From Saccharothrix algeriensis (GTDB lineage: Bacteria > Actinomycetota > Actinomycetes > Mycobacteriales > Pseudonocardiaceae): DNA of 64,000 nt. The stretch is taken from contig NZ_JAFBCL010000001.1 in assembly GCF_016907655.1 (NCBI RefSeq), forward strand, positions 4,312,001 to 4,376,000. The letters run 5' to 3'. The position numbers and the translations under genes were made by a program. Below, in pieces: positions 34,567-44,384 of the stretch (its first letter is position 1; every line of letters starts with the position of its first letter). The notes below the pieces were generated by a model. The model was not told where the DNA came from. It saw nothing but the letters and a program-made list of their open reading frames with translations, and did no database searches.

Positions 34567-35478
34567 TTGAAGAGGTATTCGTTGATCCGCGTCCTGGTGG
34601 CTCTCGCGACGGTCGCGGCGGGTGCGGTCGGGCCGACCGGCGCGGTCGCCGCGGCCGATCCCGGCCGGTCCGCGATCTTCGGCGGGGGGCCGTTCTACTC
34701 CGGCGGTCAGCAGGACGTGGACGTCCTGCGGTCGTCGGGGTTCACCACCGTCATCGTGTGGTCCGTGCACGTCGACGAGGACGGCAGCCTCGGGCTCAAC
34801 GACACCCGGATCGTGACCAACGGCGCCTACGTCGGCGATCCCGGGTGGCCGGGGCGGCTGCGGGCGCTGAAGCAGCAGCCGACCTCGGTCGACCGCGTCG
34901 AGGTGTCGGTCGGCTCGGCGGGCGTCCGCGACTGGGAGAACATCCGCGACCTGATCGCCGAGCAGGGCACCGGGCCGGACAGCGCCCTGTTCAAGAACTT
35001 CCGGGCGTTGAAGGACGCCACCGGGGCCGACGCGATCAACACCGACGACGAGTCGGCCTACGACGTCGCGTCGACCGTCGCGTTCGCGCGGATGGCGGAG
35101 CGGATCGGCTTCCGGAACTTCACCTTCGCGCCGTACGAGGAGATCCCGTACTGGCAGGGCGTGAAGCACGAGCTGGGCCCGCTGGTGGACCGCGTGTACC
35201 TGCAGGTCTACGCCGGTGGCGCCGACAACGACCCGGCGGAGTGGGCGCGGGCACTGGGGATGCCCGTCGACCCCGGGCTGTGGAGCAAGCACGGCGACGG
35301 CTGCGCCGCCGGCGACTCCCCGGAGGCCGTGGAGGAGAGGATGCGAGGGTGGAAGGCTTCCGCGGGCATCCCCGGCGGCTTCATGTGGCTCTACGACGAC
35401 ATCAGGAAGTGCGCGGAGTCCGGCGGGCCCACCGCCCGGGAGTACGCGCGGGCGATCAACGCGGCGACCGCCGGCTGA
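34567..35478 (+). CDS. Secreted protein of unknown function, TIM-barrel-like
   Basis: The mature part of about 280 residues follows a signal peptide (KRYSLIRVLVALATVAAGAV ... AVAAADP). The body has alternating strands and helices: GFTTVIVWSVHV, RVEVSVGSAG, GADAINTDDESAYDV, NFTFAPYEE, VYLQVYAGG and PGGFMWLYDD. That pattern and the acidic residues at strand ends recall GH18-like or other TIM-barrel glycosidases, but no DxxDxDxE motif is present, so I do not assign an activity. Two cysteines near the C-terminus may pair. TTG 34567 is preferred over GTG 34561 because GAGGA (34556-34560) is 6 nt from the TTG and adjoins the GTG. Confidence 0.7.
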   Translation: MKRYSLIRVLVALATVAAGAVGPTGAVAAADPGRSAIFGGGPFYSGGQQDVDVLRSSGFTTVIVWSVHVDEDGSLGLNDTRIVTNGAYVGDPGWPGRLRALKQQPTSVDRVEVSVGSAGVRDWENIRDLIAEQGTGPDSALFKNFRALKDATGADAINTDDESAYDVASTVAFARMAERIGFRNFTFAPYEEIPYWQGVKHELGPLVDRVYLQVYAGGADNDPAEWARALGMPVDPGLWSKHGDGCAAGDSPEAVEERMRGWKASAGIPGGFMWLYDDIRKCAESGGPTAREYARAINAATAG

Positions 35479-35651
35479 CCCGCCGCGGCCGACCCCCGGT
35501 TCCACCGCCGGAGGGCCGCGCGGGGATTATTTTCCACCCGTTGGAATAATGCGCGGCGGAGTGGGTGCCACCTGTTCGGGTGAAAGTGATCCGCAGTCGT
35601 GCGGAATGCCGGTAATCCGGTCGGGAACTATTCGGGCGCGGGCTGTTTCGC

Positions 35652-35657
35652 TAGGCT
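35652..35657 (+). promoter_or_regulatory. -10 box of a leaderless promoter (NERD gene)
   Basis: TAGGCT lies 6 nt before ATG 35664, the spacing seen at several leaderless genes in this window. A short inverted repeat TTCCA-CCCGT-TGGAA lies about 110 nt upstream. Confidence 0.6.
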
Positions 35658-35663
35658 CCCACC

Positions 35664-36494
35664 ATGCTGGTCGAAGTGCTCTCGGCGCACCCGCACGCGC
35701 TCCTGGCGCGGAGCGAAACGGCGATCGAGGACCAGTGGCGCCGGGTGCGCGCGCACCGGCGGGCGGTGGCGGACCTCCGGGCGCACCACGTGCTGACCCG
35801 GCGCTGGTGGCAGGTCGGCCGGTGGCTGCGGCAGCGGCGCGAGCTGCGCGAGCTGCTGGCGCTGGAGCCCCGGGTCGACCCGGGGCTGCTGATCAGGCGG
35901 GAGCGGCAGCGGCACGGCGTGCGGGCCGAGGAGCTGGTCACCGCGGCCCTGGAGCGGCTCGGCGACGACTGGCTGCTGTTCCGCGGCTACGCCAACCGGC
36001 GCGGCGAGGTCGACCACCTGCTCGTCGGGCCGGGCGGGGTGTGGGCGATCGAGGTGAAGTCGCGCGGGGTGGTGGTCCACGTCCACGACGACCGCTGGAC
36101 GTTCGAGAAGTTCGACCGCTACGGCAACCTGGTCGAGAGCGGGTGGCTGCGCGACGGCGGCGGGCGCAGCTGGGGGCGCCAGGTGTCCGACGTGGCCGGC
36201 GAGCTGCAGCGGTTCCTGCGCTCCCGGTCCCTCGACGTCGTGGTGCGGCCGGCCGTCGCGGTGGTCCACGAGCGCGCGGAGCTGGGCGAGTTCCACAGCG
36301 CCCGCGACGTGCTGCTCAGCATCGGCGCCGACTACCTGGTCAACCACGTCGAGCGGCAGCCGGCCCTGCTCGACGGGTGGACCCGCGACCGGATCGCGGC
36401 GCTGGTCCGGCGCGACCACCGCTTCCACGAGGACCGCCGGGGGGACGGCGCGGCGGGCAGCCGCCGCCGGCGGTTGGTGCGGCCACCGTCGTGA
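35664..36494 (+). CDS. NERD domain-containing protein (nuclease-related)
   Basis: The 276-residue protein has a basic, helical N-terminal third and a NERD domain: ALERLGDDWLLFRGYANRRG, EVDHLLVGPGGVWAIEVKSR and VVVRPAVAVVHERAELG, with the Glu/Asp-x-Lys core (EVDH...EVKSR) shared with PD-(D/E)XK nucleases. Function is unknown in most bacteria; DNA or RNA processing is predicted. It ends in a basic GSRRRRLVRP tail. It is transcribed alone and converges on the aminotransferase gene. Confidence 0.85.
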   Translation: MLVEVLSAHPHALLARSETAIEDQWRRVRAHRRAVADLRAHHVLTRRWWQVGRWLRQRRELRELLALEPRVDPGLLIRRERQRHGVRAEELVTAALERLGDDWLLFRGYANRRGEVDHLLVGPGGVWAIEVKSRGVVVHVHDDRWTFEKFDRYGNLVESGWLRDGGGRSWGRQVSDVAGELQRFLRSRSLDVVVRPAVAVVHERAELGEFHSARDVLLSIGADYLVNHVERQPALLDGWTRDRIAALVRRDHRFHEDRRGDGAAGSRRRRLVRPPS

Positions 36495-36539
36495 CCGGTG
36501 CGGGCCCCCGCGCGGCGCGGGGGCCCGGGGCACCGGTCA
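36492..36539. terminator. Shared bidirectional terminator containing both stop codons
   Basis: A two-tier hairpin has outer arms TGACCGGTGC (36492-36501) and 36530-36539 and inner arms GGGCCCCCGC (36502-36511) and 36517-36526, with a 3-nt bulge. Because the outer arms are complementary, they supply the TGA of the NERD gene on one strand and the TGA of the aminotransferase on the other. Confidence 0.8.
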
Positions 36540-37913
36540 GCCGGGCGGGCAGGACCGCTCCACGGCGGCCACGAGGATCTCGGCGGCCCGGTCCACGACC
36601 TCCTCCGTCACGTTCAGCGGCGGCATCATGCGGATCACCGCGTCGTCCCGGCCCGCCAGCTCGACGATCAGCCCCCGGCGCAGGGCGTGGGACTGGGCGG
36701 CGGACGCCTGCGCCCCGGCGGGCAGCCCGGTCACCGGGTCGGCCAGCTCGACGCCCCACATCAGGCCCCGGCCGCGGATCTCGCGGACCCACGGGTGGTG
36801 GTCCAGGGCGGACAGCCGGGCGCGCAGCTGCGCGCCCCGCTCGCGCACGTTCTCCAGCACGCCGTCGCGGCGGATGACGCGGATCGCCTCCGCGCCCCCG
36901 GCGAAGGCCGCCTGGTTGCCCCGGAACGTGCCGGTGTGCGCGCCGGGCGACCAGGTGTCCAGCCGCTCGTCGTAGAGGATGATCGCGATCGGCAACCCCA
37001 GGCCGCTCAACGCCTTCGAGGCCACGATCACGTCCGGTTCGATGTCGTACTGCTCGAAGGCGAACCAGGTGCCCGTGCGCCCGCAGCCGGTCTGCACCTC
37101 GTCGACCACCAGCGGGACGTCCATCGCCCGGGTCAGCGCGCGGACGCGGCGCACGAAGTCGCGGCGGGCCGGGATGATGCCGCCCTCGCCCTGCACCAGC
37201 TCCAGGATCACCGCGGCGGGCTTGGGGATGCCGCCGTTGGGGTCCTGGAGCGTGCGCTCCAGCAGGCCCGCGCAGTTGCCCTCGCAGCTGTCCGGGCGCA
37301 GGCCCAGCGGGCACCGGGCGCAGTAGGAGTAGGGGAAGAAGTGGACGCCGGGCATCCCGTCGGCGATGGGCTCCTTCTGCGACACCAGCCCGGTCAGCGC
37401 CATCGCCGCGTGGCTGGAGCCGTGGAACCCGCCCTGGAACGAGATCACGCCGCCCCGGCCGGTCGCGGTCTTGCAGACCTTCAGCGCCGCGTCGACCGCG
37501 TTCGCCCCGGTCGGGCCGCAGAAGTGGATCTTCATCCGGTCGCGCAAGGCCGCCGGCAGCATGGACAGCTGCGCGTCGACGAACTCGCGCTTGGCCGGGG
37601 TGGGGAAGTCCAGGGCGTGGGTCAGCACCCGGAGGCGGTCGCCGGCGGCCCGGACCACCTCGGGGTGGTTGTGCCCCAACGAGAGCACGCCCGCACCGGA
37701 CAGGAAGTCGATGAACACGTTGCCGTCCACGTCGCGGACGTAGCTGCCGAACCCCTCGGCCAGCGCGATCGGCAGGCGGCGGGGGTAACTGCGGGCGTTG
37801 GACTCCCAGCGCTGCTGGTGCTCCAGGTACTCGACCGAGCGCGGGCCCGGTACGGCGGTCTTGACCAGGGGGTAGTCGGTGGTCGTCGTGGTGGGTGCGG
37901 TGGTCTGCGTCAT
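36537..37913 (-). CDS. Diaminobutyrate-2-oxoglutarate aminotransferase family (class III, PLP)
   Basis: The 458-residue fold-type I aminotransferase has [16 protein letters not shown] near residue 65, [44 protein letters not shown] and the PLP lysine in [13 protein letters not shown]. It is closest in pattern to EctB/Dat enzymes that convert aspartate semialdehyde to L-2,4-diaminobutyrate. An internal [17 protein letters not shown] cysteine cluster is also typical. No ectA or ectC gene is nearby, so ectoine synthesis is not supported. Its ATG overlaps the stop of the peptide synthetase (ATGA), and it is the third gene of the operon. It probably supplies diaminobutyrate to that synthetase. Confidence 0.87.
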   Translation of the reverse strand: MTQTTAPTTTTTDYPLVKTAVPGPRSVEYLEHQQRWESNARSYPRRLPIALAEGFGSYVRDVDGNVFIDFLSGAGVLSLGHNHPEVVRAAGDRLRVLTHALDFPTPAKREFVDAQLSMLPAALRDRMKIHFCGPTGANAVDAALKVCKTATGRGGVISFQGGFHGSSHAAMALTGLVSQKEPIADGMPGVHFFPYSYCARCPLGLRPDSCEGNCAGLLERTLQDPNGGIPKPAAVILELVQGEGGIIPARRDFVRRVRALTRAMDVPLVVDEVQTGCGRTGTWFAFEQYDIEPDVIVASKALSGLGLPIAIILYDERLDTWSPGAHTGTFRGNQAAFAGGAEAIRVIRRDGVLENVRERGAQLRARLSALDHHPWVREIRGRGLMWGVELADPVTGLPAGAQASAAQSHALRRGLIVELAGRDDAVIRMMPPLNVTEEVVDRAAEILVAAVERSCPPG

Positions 37914-40900
37914 CGTCGCCTCCGCGCGGGCCCTGCCGCGCTGTCTCCGGTCGGTTCCACGCTGTCTCCGGTCGGTTCCGCGTTGTCTCCGGTCAGTTCC
38001 ACGGCCGGGTTGCCGCGCCACCTCGACCCGGGCGGGGCTTCCGTGCCCTTCATGACGAACGAGTCCGGGTCCAGCACCGCGTGCTCGCCGACGGTCGCGC
38101 CGTAGTGGACGAACGCGCCCGTGCCGAGCGTCGCGCCCGCGCCGATGGCGATGTGGTCGGACTTGAACGCCCCGTCCTCCAGCGAGTGGGCCTGGATGGT
38201 GCTGCCCGCGTTGAGGCAGCAGTCGTCGCCCAGGGCGACCAGCGACTTCTCCGGGATGGCGCAGCCGTCGTCGAAGACCCGGCGGCCGATGCGCACCCCG
38301 AGCAGCCGCCAGAGGACGTTCTTGAGCGGTGTGCCGTCGAACAGCGCCAGGTAGTGGCCGGCGCTGAGCTTCCAGAAGCGCTCGTGGCGCCAGAACACCG
38401 GGTCGTAGAGGGAGCACAACCGCGGGCGCAGCGGCCGGAAGCCCTGCACCGCCCGCTCGGCCAGGACCAGGAGGGCGACCGAGAAGACCAGGGAGAGCAC
38501 GATGCCCGCGGTGACGGCCGGCCAGCCGATCCGCCCGTGCAGGCTGCCGGCGGCCACGCCGATCAGCACCAGGCCCAGCGCCTGCAGCCAGTGCACGGCC
38601 AGGTAGAGCAGGGCGGTGACGGCGTTGTGGCGGTTCTTCGCCGCCAAGCCCCCCGCCCTGCCGCCGGCGACGTCGAGCCCGGTGTCGCGGCGGACCGCGC
38701 GCGGTATCGGGAACGCGGGCGAGCCCAGCAGGCCGGTGCCGCGGCGGACCGGGCCGTCCAGCGGGACGAGCACCTTCGTGGCCAGCAGGCAGTCCTCGCC
38801 CACCCGCGCGCCCGGCGGGTAGGCGATGTTGTTGCCCAGGAAGGACCGCGGCGCGACGGAGACCTCCCGCAGGCGGAACGACGTGGCGGAGAAGTCGGCG
38901 TTGAGCATCGACAGCCCGTCGGAGACCATCGTGCCCCGCCCGACCCGGCACAGCCCCGGCGCCTCGTGCTTGACCTCCACGCCGAAGTTCGAGCCGGTCT
39001 GCTCGACCGCGCCCAGCCGGTACCCCAGCGCGCGCAGGTAGTGCACGATGGCCGAGCTGTCGCCGAACAGGTGGTTCAGCGACCGCACGTTGGTCAGCCG
39101 GAACAGCGCCCGGTGCGCCGAGTAGCGCAGGCCGTGCAGCGGGTACACCTCGCCGGGGCGCAGGAGCGGCGCGAGCAGCCGCGGCGCGGTCAGCACGACC
39201 AGCAGCGCGGCCAGCAGGCCGCCGAAGTAGAGCAGCAGCGAGTCCAGGACCTGCCCCCGGTAGAACGCCCAGCCGGTGAAGTCCGGCGGGCCGGGGTGGA
39301 CCAGGCCGGCCACCGCGCGGGCGGCCAGCAGCGCGGCCGGCAGTGCCACGAGCACCAGGGCCAGCACCTGGCCGAGGCCGAACAGCGCGGCCCGGCCCCG
39401 CGCCGGGACCCCGCCGGGCAGCCCCTGGTAGTCCACAGCGGACGGACGGGCGGGTGAGCCGTGCCAGGACTCGCCCGCGGGCACGGACTGGCCGCGGTGC
39501 AGGCAGGACGCGTGGCCCAGCTGCGCGTGCTCGCCGATCGCGGTGCCCACGTCCAGCACCGACATCTCGCCCACGAACGAGCCCGCGCCCAGCTCCACGC
39601 GCCCGGTCTCCAGGCGGCCCGCCCGCACGCGGTAGCCGTTGAGGTAGGAGTCCTTGCGCACCACGGCCCCGTCGCCGACGGTCAGCAGGTCCGTGCACAC
39701 CGGAGGGTGGCGCGTCAGGAACAGCACGCCCTTGCCGATCCGCGCGCCCAGGGCGCGCAGGTACAGCGAGTACAGCGGGGACCCGGTGAGCAGCGGCAGC
39801 GGGCTGAACCCGATCAACGCCTTGACCGTCCAGAACCGCAGGTACGCCCAGCCCCACAACGGGATCTCCCGCGGTTTCCACCGGCCCACCAGGAGCCACT
39901 TCGCGGCGATCGGCGCCGCCGCGAGCAGCACCAGCGCGCACGCGGCCGACTGCACCGAGCGCACGTACAGCCCGACCACCCCGTCCGCGCCGCTGATCCA
40001 CCGGAACCCGGCCTCCACCGCCAGGCCCAGCCCGCAGGCGAAGGCCAGGAACACCAGGACCTGGGCGAGGCCGCACAGCAGGTAGCGCCCGGAGCCCGAC
40101 CGCGCCGCGGGCTCGACCCGCGCGGCCCCGGCCGGCGGGCCGGACAGCGCCGCCGCCAGCGCGCGGACGTTCGGGTGCCGGTACACGTCCCGCACCGCGA
40201 TCGGCGGCAGGTCGCCGCGCCGGCGCACCGCCGCGCAGAACCCGGCCAGCAGCAACGAGTCCGCGCCCAGCTCGGTGAAGAAGTCGCTGTCCACCGACAC
40301 CCGGTCGACGCGCACCGCCTCCGCCAGCGCCTCGGCCAGCACCCGCTCGGCGGGGGTGGCCGGCGCCACGTGCGGGCGACCGGCCACCAGGCCGCGCCCG
40401 GTCGTGGGCGGCGGCAGGCCGCGGCGGTCGGCCTTGCCCGCCGGCGTCATCGGCACCAGGTCCAGCCGTTCGAGGTACGCGGGCACCATGTACGCGGGCA
40501 GCCGCTCGCGCAGCCACCGGTAGACCTCCCGCGCGCCCGGGTCGGCGGCGCCCCGGCGCAGGCTGTAGTAGCCGACCAGCTCGACCTCGCCGGACCCCGA
40601 CCGGTGCGGCTGCACCACCGCCTGGGCCACGCCGGGCACGCCCAGCAGCACCGACTCGACCTCGGTCACCTCCACCCGGTACCCGCGGACCTTCACCTGG
40701 GTGTCGATCCGGCCCAGGTACTCGACCTCGCCCGCTTCGTCGATCCGGCCGAGGTCGCCGGTGCGGTAGATGCGGCCCGACGGGTTGTGCCCGATGCCCA
40801 GGAAGTCGGGCACGAACGCCCGCGCCGTCAGGTCCGGCCGGTCGAGGTAGCCGGTCGCCAGGCCGATGCCCGCGATGCCCAGCTCGCCCGCCTCGCCGCG

Positions 40901-41977
40901 GTCGAGCGCGCGCGGCTCGTCCGGGTCGAGCACCACCACCGAGTACGTGGGCAGCGGCACGCCGATGGTCACCGGCCGCCCGGGCCGCACCACCGCCCAG
41001 GTCGCCGTCACGGTCGCCTCGGTGGGCCCGTAGACGTTGAGGAACCGCCGCCCCGGCCGGTGCCAGCGCGACACCAGGTCCTCCGGGCACGCCTCGCCGG
41101 AGACCAGCAGGAAGCGCAGGTCCGGCAGGTCCTCGTCGATCGTCGCGAGCAGGGTCGGCACGCAGCACAGCGCCGTGACCCGCCGGTCGAGCAGGAACTC
41201 CCGCAGCTCCCGGCCGACCAGCGCCGGGCCCGCCGGCCGGGGCACGAGCGTCGCGCCCGCCAGCAGCGGCACCCAGGTCTCCTCCACCGAGAAGTCGAAG
41301 GCGATCGTCATGCCCTGGTACACCCGGTCGCCCGGCTCGATCCCGTAGACCTCGGCCGCGACCCGGACGAAGTTGCAGATCGCCGAGTGCTCGACGGCGA
41401 CGCCCTTGGGCCGGCCGGTCGAGCCGGAGGTGTAGACGACGTAGCACAGGCCGTCCGGCGGCTCGCCCCGCTCGGCGGGCGCCAGCCGGTGGCCGGGCAG
41501 CGCCGCCACGGCCGGTTCCGCCTCGTCCAGGCACACCGCCTCGACCGGCACGCGGTGGCGCAGCGACGACACCGTCAGCACCCGGCGCACGCCGGCGTCG
41601 GCCACGACGAAGGCCAGCCGGTCGTCCGGGAAGGCGGTGTCCAGCGGCACGTGGACCGCGCCCGCCTTGAGCACCGCCAGCACCACCGGGCAGGCGTCCG
41701 CCGGGCGGTCGAGCAGCAGGCCGACCCGCTCGCCGGGCACGACGCCCAGCCCGCGCAGGTGCCGGGCCAGCCGGTTGGCCCGCGCGTCGAGCTGCCCGAA
41801 GGTCAGCCGCAGGTCCGCGGAGTCCACGGCGAGCCGGTCGGCGACCTCGTCGCAGTGCCGCTCGAACACCCCCTCCAGCCGCTCGCCGGCGGTCCACCGG
41901 GGCTCCTGGCGGAAGCCGCCGCAGGTCAGGACCCGGCTGTCGGCGACGACCCCGACCGGCGCCCCGGGCGGGCTCAC
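37910..41977 (-). CDS. Pls-like membrane-bound single-module peptide synthetase
   Basis: The 1355-residue protein has an adenylation domain ([11 protein letters not shown] at 182-192, [10 protein letters not shown] near 226, [10 protein letters not shown] at 314, catalytic Lys515 in [10 protein letters not shown]), a carrier domain with Ser574 in [10 protein letters not shown], and then about 700 residues of paired membrane helices interleaved with left-handed beta-helix/acyltransferase-like soluble domains ([39 protein letters not shown] regions, [11 protein letters not shown]). This is the layout of epsilon-poly-L-lysine synthetase (Pls) and relatives, which polymerise one basic amino acid without condensation or thioesterase domains. 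With a diaminobutyrate aminotransferase and an aspartokinase in the same operon, the substrate is probably diaminobutyrate. GTG 41977 overlaps the aspartokinase stop (GTGA). The C-terminus carries three 24-bp repeats. Confidence 0.85.
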   Translation of the reverse strand: MSPPGAPVGVVADSRVLTCGGFRQEPRWTAGERLEGVFERHCDEVADRLAVDSADLRLTFGQLDARANRLARHLRGLGVVPGERVGLLLDRPADACPVVLAVLKAGAVHVPLDTAFPDDRLAFVVADAGVRRVLTVSSLRHRVPVEAVCLDEAEPAVAALPGHRLAPAERGEPPDGLCYVVYTSGSTGRPKGVAVEHSAICNFVRVAAEVYGIEPGDRVYQGMTIAFDFSVEETWVPLLAGATLVPRPAGPALVGRELREFLLDRRVTALCCVPTLLATIDEDLPDLRFLLVSGEACPEDLVSRWHRPGRRFLNVYGPTEATVTATWAVVRPGRPVTIGVPLPTYSVVVLDPDEPRALDRGEAGELGIAGIGLATGYLDRPDLTARAFVPDFLGIGHNPSGRIYRTGDLGRIDEAGEVEYLGRIDTQVKVRGYRVEVTEVESVLLGVPGVAQAVVQPHRSGSGEVELVGYYSLRRGAADPGAREVYRWLRERLPAYMVPAYLERLDLVPMTPAGKADRRGLPPPTTGRGLVAGRPHVAPATPAERVLAEALAEAVRVDRVSVDSDFFTELGADSLLLAGFCAAVRRRGDLPPIAVRDVYRHPNVRALAAALSGPPAGAARVEPAARSGSGRYLLCGLAQVLVFLAFACGLGLAVEAGFRWISGADGVVGLYVRSVQSAACALVLLAAAPIAAKWLLVGRWKPREIPLWGWAYLRFWTVKALIGFSPLPLLTGSPLYSLYLRALGARIGKGVLFLTRHPPVCTDLLTVGDGAVVRKDSYLNGYRVRAGRLETGRVELGAGSFVGEMSVLDVGTAIGEHAQLGHASCLHRGQSVPAGESWHGSPARPSAVDYQGLPGGVPARGRAALFGLGQVLALVLVALPAALLAARAVAGLVHPGPPDFTGWAFYRGQVLDSLLLYFGGLLAALLVVLTAPRLLAPLLRPGEVYPLHGLRYSAHRALFRLTNVRSLNHLFGDSSAIVHYLRALGYRLGAVEQTGSNFGVEVKHEAPGLCRVGRGTMVSDGLSMLNADFSATSFRLREVSVAPRSFLGNNIAYPPGARVGEDCLLATKVLVPLDGPVRRGTGLLGSPAFPIPRAVRRDTGLDVAGGRAGGLAAKNRHNAVTALLYLAVHWLQALGLVLIGVAAGSLHGRIGWPAVTAGIVLSLVFSVALLVLAERAVQGFRPLRPRLCSLYDPVFWRHERFWKLSAGHYLALFDGTPLKNVLWRLLGVRIGRRVFDDGCAIPEKSLVALGDDCCLNAGSTIQAHSLEDGAFKSDHIAIGAGATLGTGAFVHYGATVGEHAVLDPDSFVMKGTEAPPGSRWRGNPAVELTGDNAEPTGDSVEPTGDSAAGPARRRR

Positions 41978-43161
41978 CCGCCCACCCCGGCCGCGGGCAG
42001 GCCGAGGCCGAACGTCTCGTGCAGGGCCAGCACCGCCGCGTCCACCAGGTCGGCGGGCAGGACGGCGGTGAACCGCGACGGCGACGTGGTCAGCGCGGTC
42101 ACCGCCGCGCCGAGCCCGCCCACCGCGCGCAGCGTCCCCGCCAGGTAGCCGGAGTGGTCGAACAGCCCGACACCGACCACGGACACCGCACCCAAGCCGT
42201 CCTCCACCGCCCACCGCGCGCCCAGCTCGCGCGCCACTTCGCCGATCACGTCAACCGGTGTACGCCCGCCCACGGTGAACCGCACCTCGTGGCAGTCCCG
42301 CCAGGTGAGCACGTCCGGGTGAAGCCCGTGCTCGACCAACCCGGCCAGCGCCGGGGCGCACCGGACCGGCCGGTCGCCGGCGAGGGTCAGCGACACCAGG
42401 CGCACGTCCCGCTCGTGCGCGACGCCGACGACGCGGTGGCCCTCCGACAGGGGGTCGGGGGCCGTGCCGTGCGCCGGCCACACCGAGTGCAGCACCCGCA
42501 CGCGGACCGGGCGGCGGGCGGTGGAGCCGGGGCGCGGCCCGGCTCCGGGCGCGTGCCCGCCCGGCACGTCCGTGCGGATCTCGCAGTCCGTGCTGCCGAA
42601 CGCGGCGGCCAGGGCGACTGCGGTGGTGTCCGCGCCGCCCCGCCCGAGGGTGAGCAGCTCGCCGTCGCGGGTGCGGCCCTGGGACCCCGCCACGACCACG
42701 ACCCGCCAGCGCCGCAGCCGTTCCCGGACGCGGTGGGTGTCGACCCACTCGACCACGCCCGCGCCCGGCCGGCCGCCGACGACGATGCCCGCCTGGTCCC
42801 CCGACAGCGACCCGGCGGGCACGCCGAGCTGGTTGACCGCCAGCGCGAGCAGGGCGGCCGTCGCCTGCCCGCCGGTCGCCAGCAGCTGGTCGACCTCGCG
42901 CGGCTCGGGGCGCTCGGCGAACCCGCCCGCCAGCGCGACCAGCTCGTCGGTGGTCTCGCCCATGGCGGAGACCACCGCGACGACCTCCCGGCCCTCGGCG
43001 GCCAGCGCCGCCAGCGCGCCCGCCGCGGTCCGCACGTGCTCGGGCGTGGCGAGGGACGAACCGCCGTACTTGCGGATCACGAGCCCGTTCGGTAGTCCGC
43101 CGGCGCGCCGCCGCCCCGGCCGGTTCCCGGCGGCGGTGGTCGGCCGCGAGCACTCCTCCAT
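41974..43161 (-). CDS. Aspartokinase-like protein with altered nucleotide loop
   Basis: The protein has about 395 residues. The amino-acid kinase domain is clear: [56 protein letters not shown] and CEIRTD. ACT-like C-terminal parts follow ([36 protein letters not shown]). The conserved DVDGVYTADPR and the following helix are missing: [12 protein letters not shown] runs straight into a short Arg/Pro linker, roughly 30-40 residues shorter than normal. It may be a feedback-insensitive dedicated enzyme feeding aspartyl phosphate to the cluster, or a non-catalytic relic. Start ATG 43161 is chosen; ATG 43197 or GTG 43080 are possible. Confidence 0.72.
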   Translation of the reverse strand: MEECSRPTTAAGNRPGRRRAGGLPNGLVIRKYGGSSLATPEHVRTAAGALAALAAEGREVVAVVSAMGETTDELVALAGGFAERPEPREVDQLLATGGQATAALLALAVNQLGVPAGSLSGDQAGIVVGGRPGAGVVEWVDTHRVRERLRRWRVVVVAGSQGRTRDGELLTLGRGGADTTAVALAAAFGSTDCEIRTDVPGGHAPGAGPRPGSTARRPVRVRVLHSVWPAHGTAPDPLSEGHRVVGVAHERDVRLVSLTLAGDRPVRCAPALAGLVEHGLHPDVLTWRDCHEVRFTVGGRTPVDVIGEVARELGARWAVEDGLGAVSVVGVGLFDHSGYLAGTLRAVGGLGAAVTALTTSPSRFTAVLPADLVDAAVLALHETFGLGLPAAGVGG

Positions 43162-44127
43162 CGCGAGGCCCCCGATCCTTCTGCACGTGGAGCGCAATTC
43201 CGCGAAGCGCGGCGCGGACCGGCCGAACGATTGCGCGGTGATTCGGTTCGCACGCTCGACGGGCGTTTCCGGATTTGCTCGCGCCTCGGGTGGAACCGGT
43301 GCGGCCGGTCCGAAGGTAGCGCACGTTCACAGCGGGTGGGCACCCCCAGAAGGCTTACGGCGACCCCGGCCCGCGACTGCTCCGGTGGCCGCGGGAGTCG
43401 TGGTCGGCAGGGGTGTGACGTGGGCCGAACGGCCCAGGCGGGGTCGGGGGAGCCGGGTGCGGGGCCGGTCGGGCGCCGCGGGGCGGACCCGTCTCCCCGG
43501 TTCGTCACGCACCGTGCGGGAGCATTTCCGGTAATTGTCAAGGCACTGGTCAGTGGCGCCCGGGTCGGAGGTGGTCCGCACTTCTTGGAGGACCGGCCGG
43601 GGCTGTTCGCCATTCGTTTCGGCGAATCGCCGGGTGGATTCGACAATGCGCGGGCGGAGGCGTTCACGCACCGTCACGCGCCGGCCGGGACCGCACCGGG
43701 TCGGGGTGCGGTTCCCGCCGGACCGGGTGGGGCCGGGGTGTCGTGAACACGGCCGGTGACCTGCGGCCCGCCTGCGGCGCCACTGCGGGAAACCGAAGTC
43801 GCGTCCCCCGGTCGGGCGGGTTCGGGCGCCGCCGCGGTGGCCGCCGCCGAGCCGTCGCGCCGCGGGCGGGCGAGGCGGCAGCGGGGCCGACCGGTCGCCC
43901 CACCGGCCACAGTGGACGGCACGACCGCGCGCGGTGCGGTCGGCGAGACCGGAACGTCACCCGGATGGCCGTGTTCAACCCCGCTGGGCGTAGCCCGGAC
44001 GGCATCGACGCGCCTAGCGTCATGGCCGACGGCGCGATCACACACCCAAAGTGTGATGTTCGGCAGCCGTGGGCGTCCTCTTACGAGTGATTGGCAGTAT
44101 GGGGGCGTGGTGGAGGGAGGTCGGCTG
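43162..44127. other. Long non-coding stretch upstream of the biosynthetic operon
   Basis: About 950 bp separate the aspartokinase and a rightward small gene. Several frames are open because of GC content, but none shows recognisable protein or a good start. The only structured site is the palindrome at 44037-44057. The operon promoter must lie in the left part; I could not place it. Confidence 0.5.
44037..44057. promoter_or_regulatory. ATCACAC-N7-GTGTGAT palindrome
   Basis: A perfect 7-bp inverted repeat with a 7-bp spacer lies about 50-70 bp upstream of the small membrane-protein gene and just before a CAGTAT box (44094-44099). The form suits a GntR- or CRP-type operator. Confidence 0.5.
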
Positions 44128-44340
44128 GTGGAACCCGCGCTGGTGCCGGCCGTGCTGGCGTTGCTGCTGATCGCCGGCACGGGGATCTTCCTGCTCGCCT
44201 GCCGGTGGTCGGCCGACGAGCCGTGGCCGGCCGCCGACGCCCGGCGCCTCGCCCGCCTGCGCAGGGCGGCGCCGTGGGTGGTGGGCGCGTCAGCGGCCGT
44301 GGTGGTGCTCAACCTGGTGCTGGTGGCGATCCCGGGGTAG
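44128..44340 (+). CDS. Small two-helix membrane protein
   Basis: The 70-residue protein has two hydrophobic helices (residues 4-24, PALVPAVLALLLIAGTGIFL, and 50-68) separated by an RWSADEPWPAADARR loop. No family is recognised. GTG 44128 follows GGAGGGAGG by 7 nt. GTG 44107 is an alternative that would suit a leaderless start after CAGTAT. It converges on the MHYT gene. Confidence 0.6.
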   Translation: MEPALVPAVLALLLIAGTGIFLLACRWSADEPWPAADARRLARLRRAAPWVVGASAAVVVLNLVLVAIPG

Positions 44341-44384
44341 GCGCCGGACGGGCCCGCCGGCGCGGGCGGCAGCGGTGCGCCGGG

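Noticed and set aside
36537..37913. Ectoine biosynthesis (ectB)
   Set aside because: The aminotransferase fits EctB, but no ectA, ectC or ectD lies nearby and the gene is coupled to a Pls-like synthetase instead.
44341..44384. Terminator between the small membrane gene and the MHYT gene
   Set aside because: Only a 6-bp GCCCGC/GCGGGC pairing is present in very GC-rich DNA, which is too weak to call.
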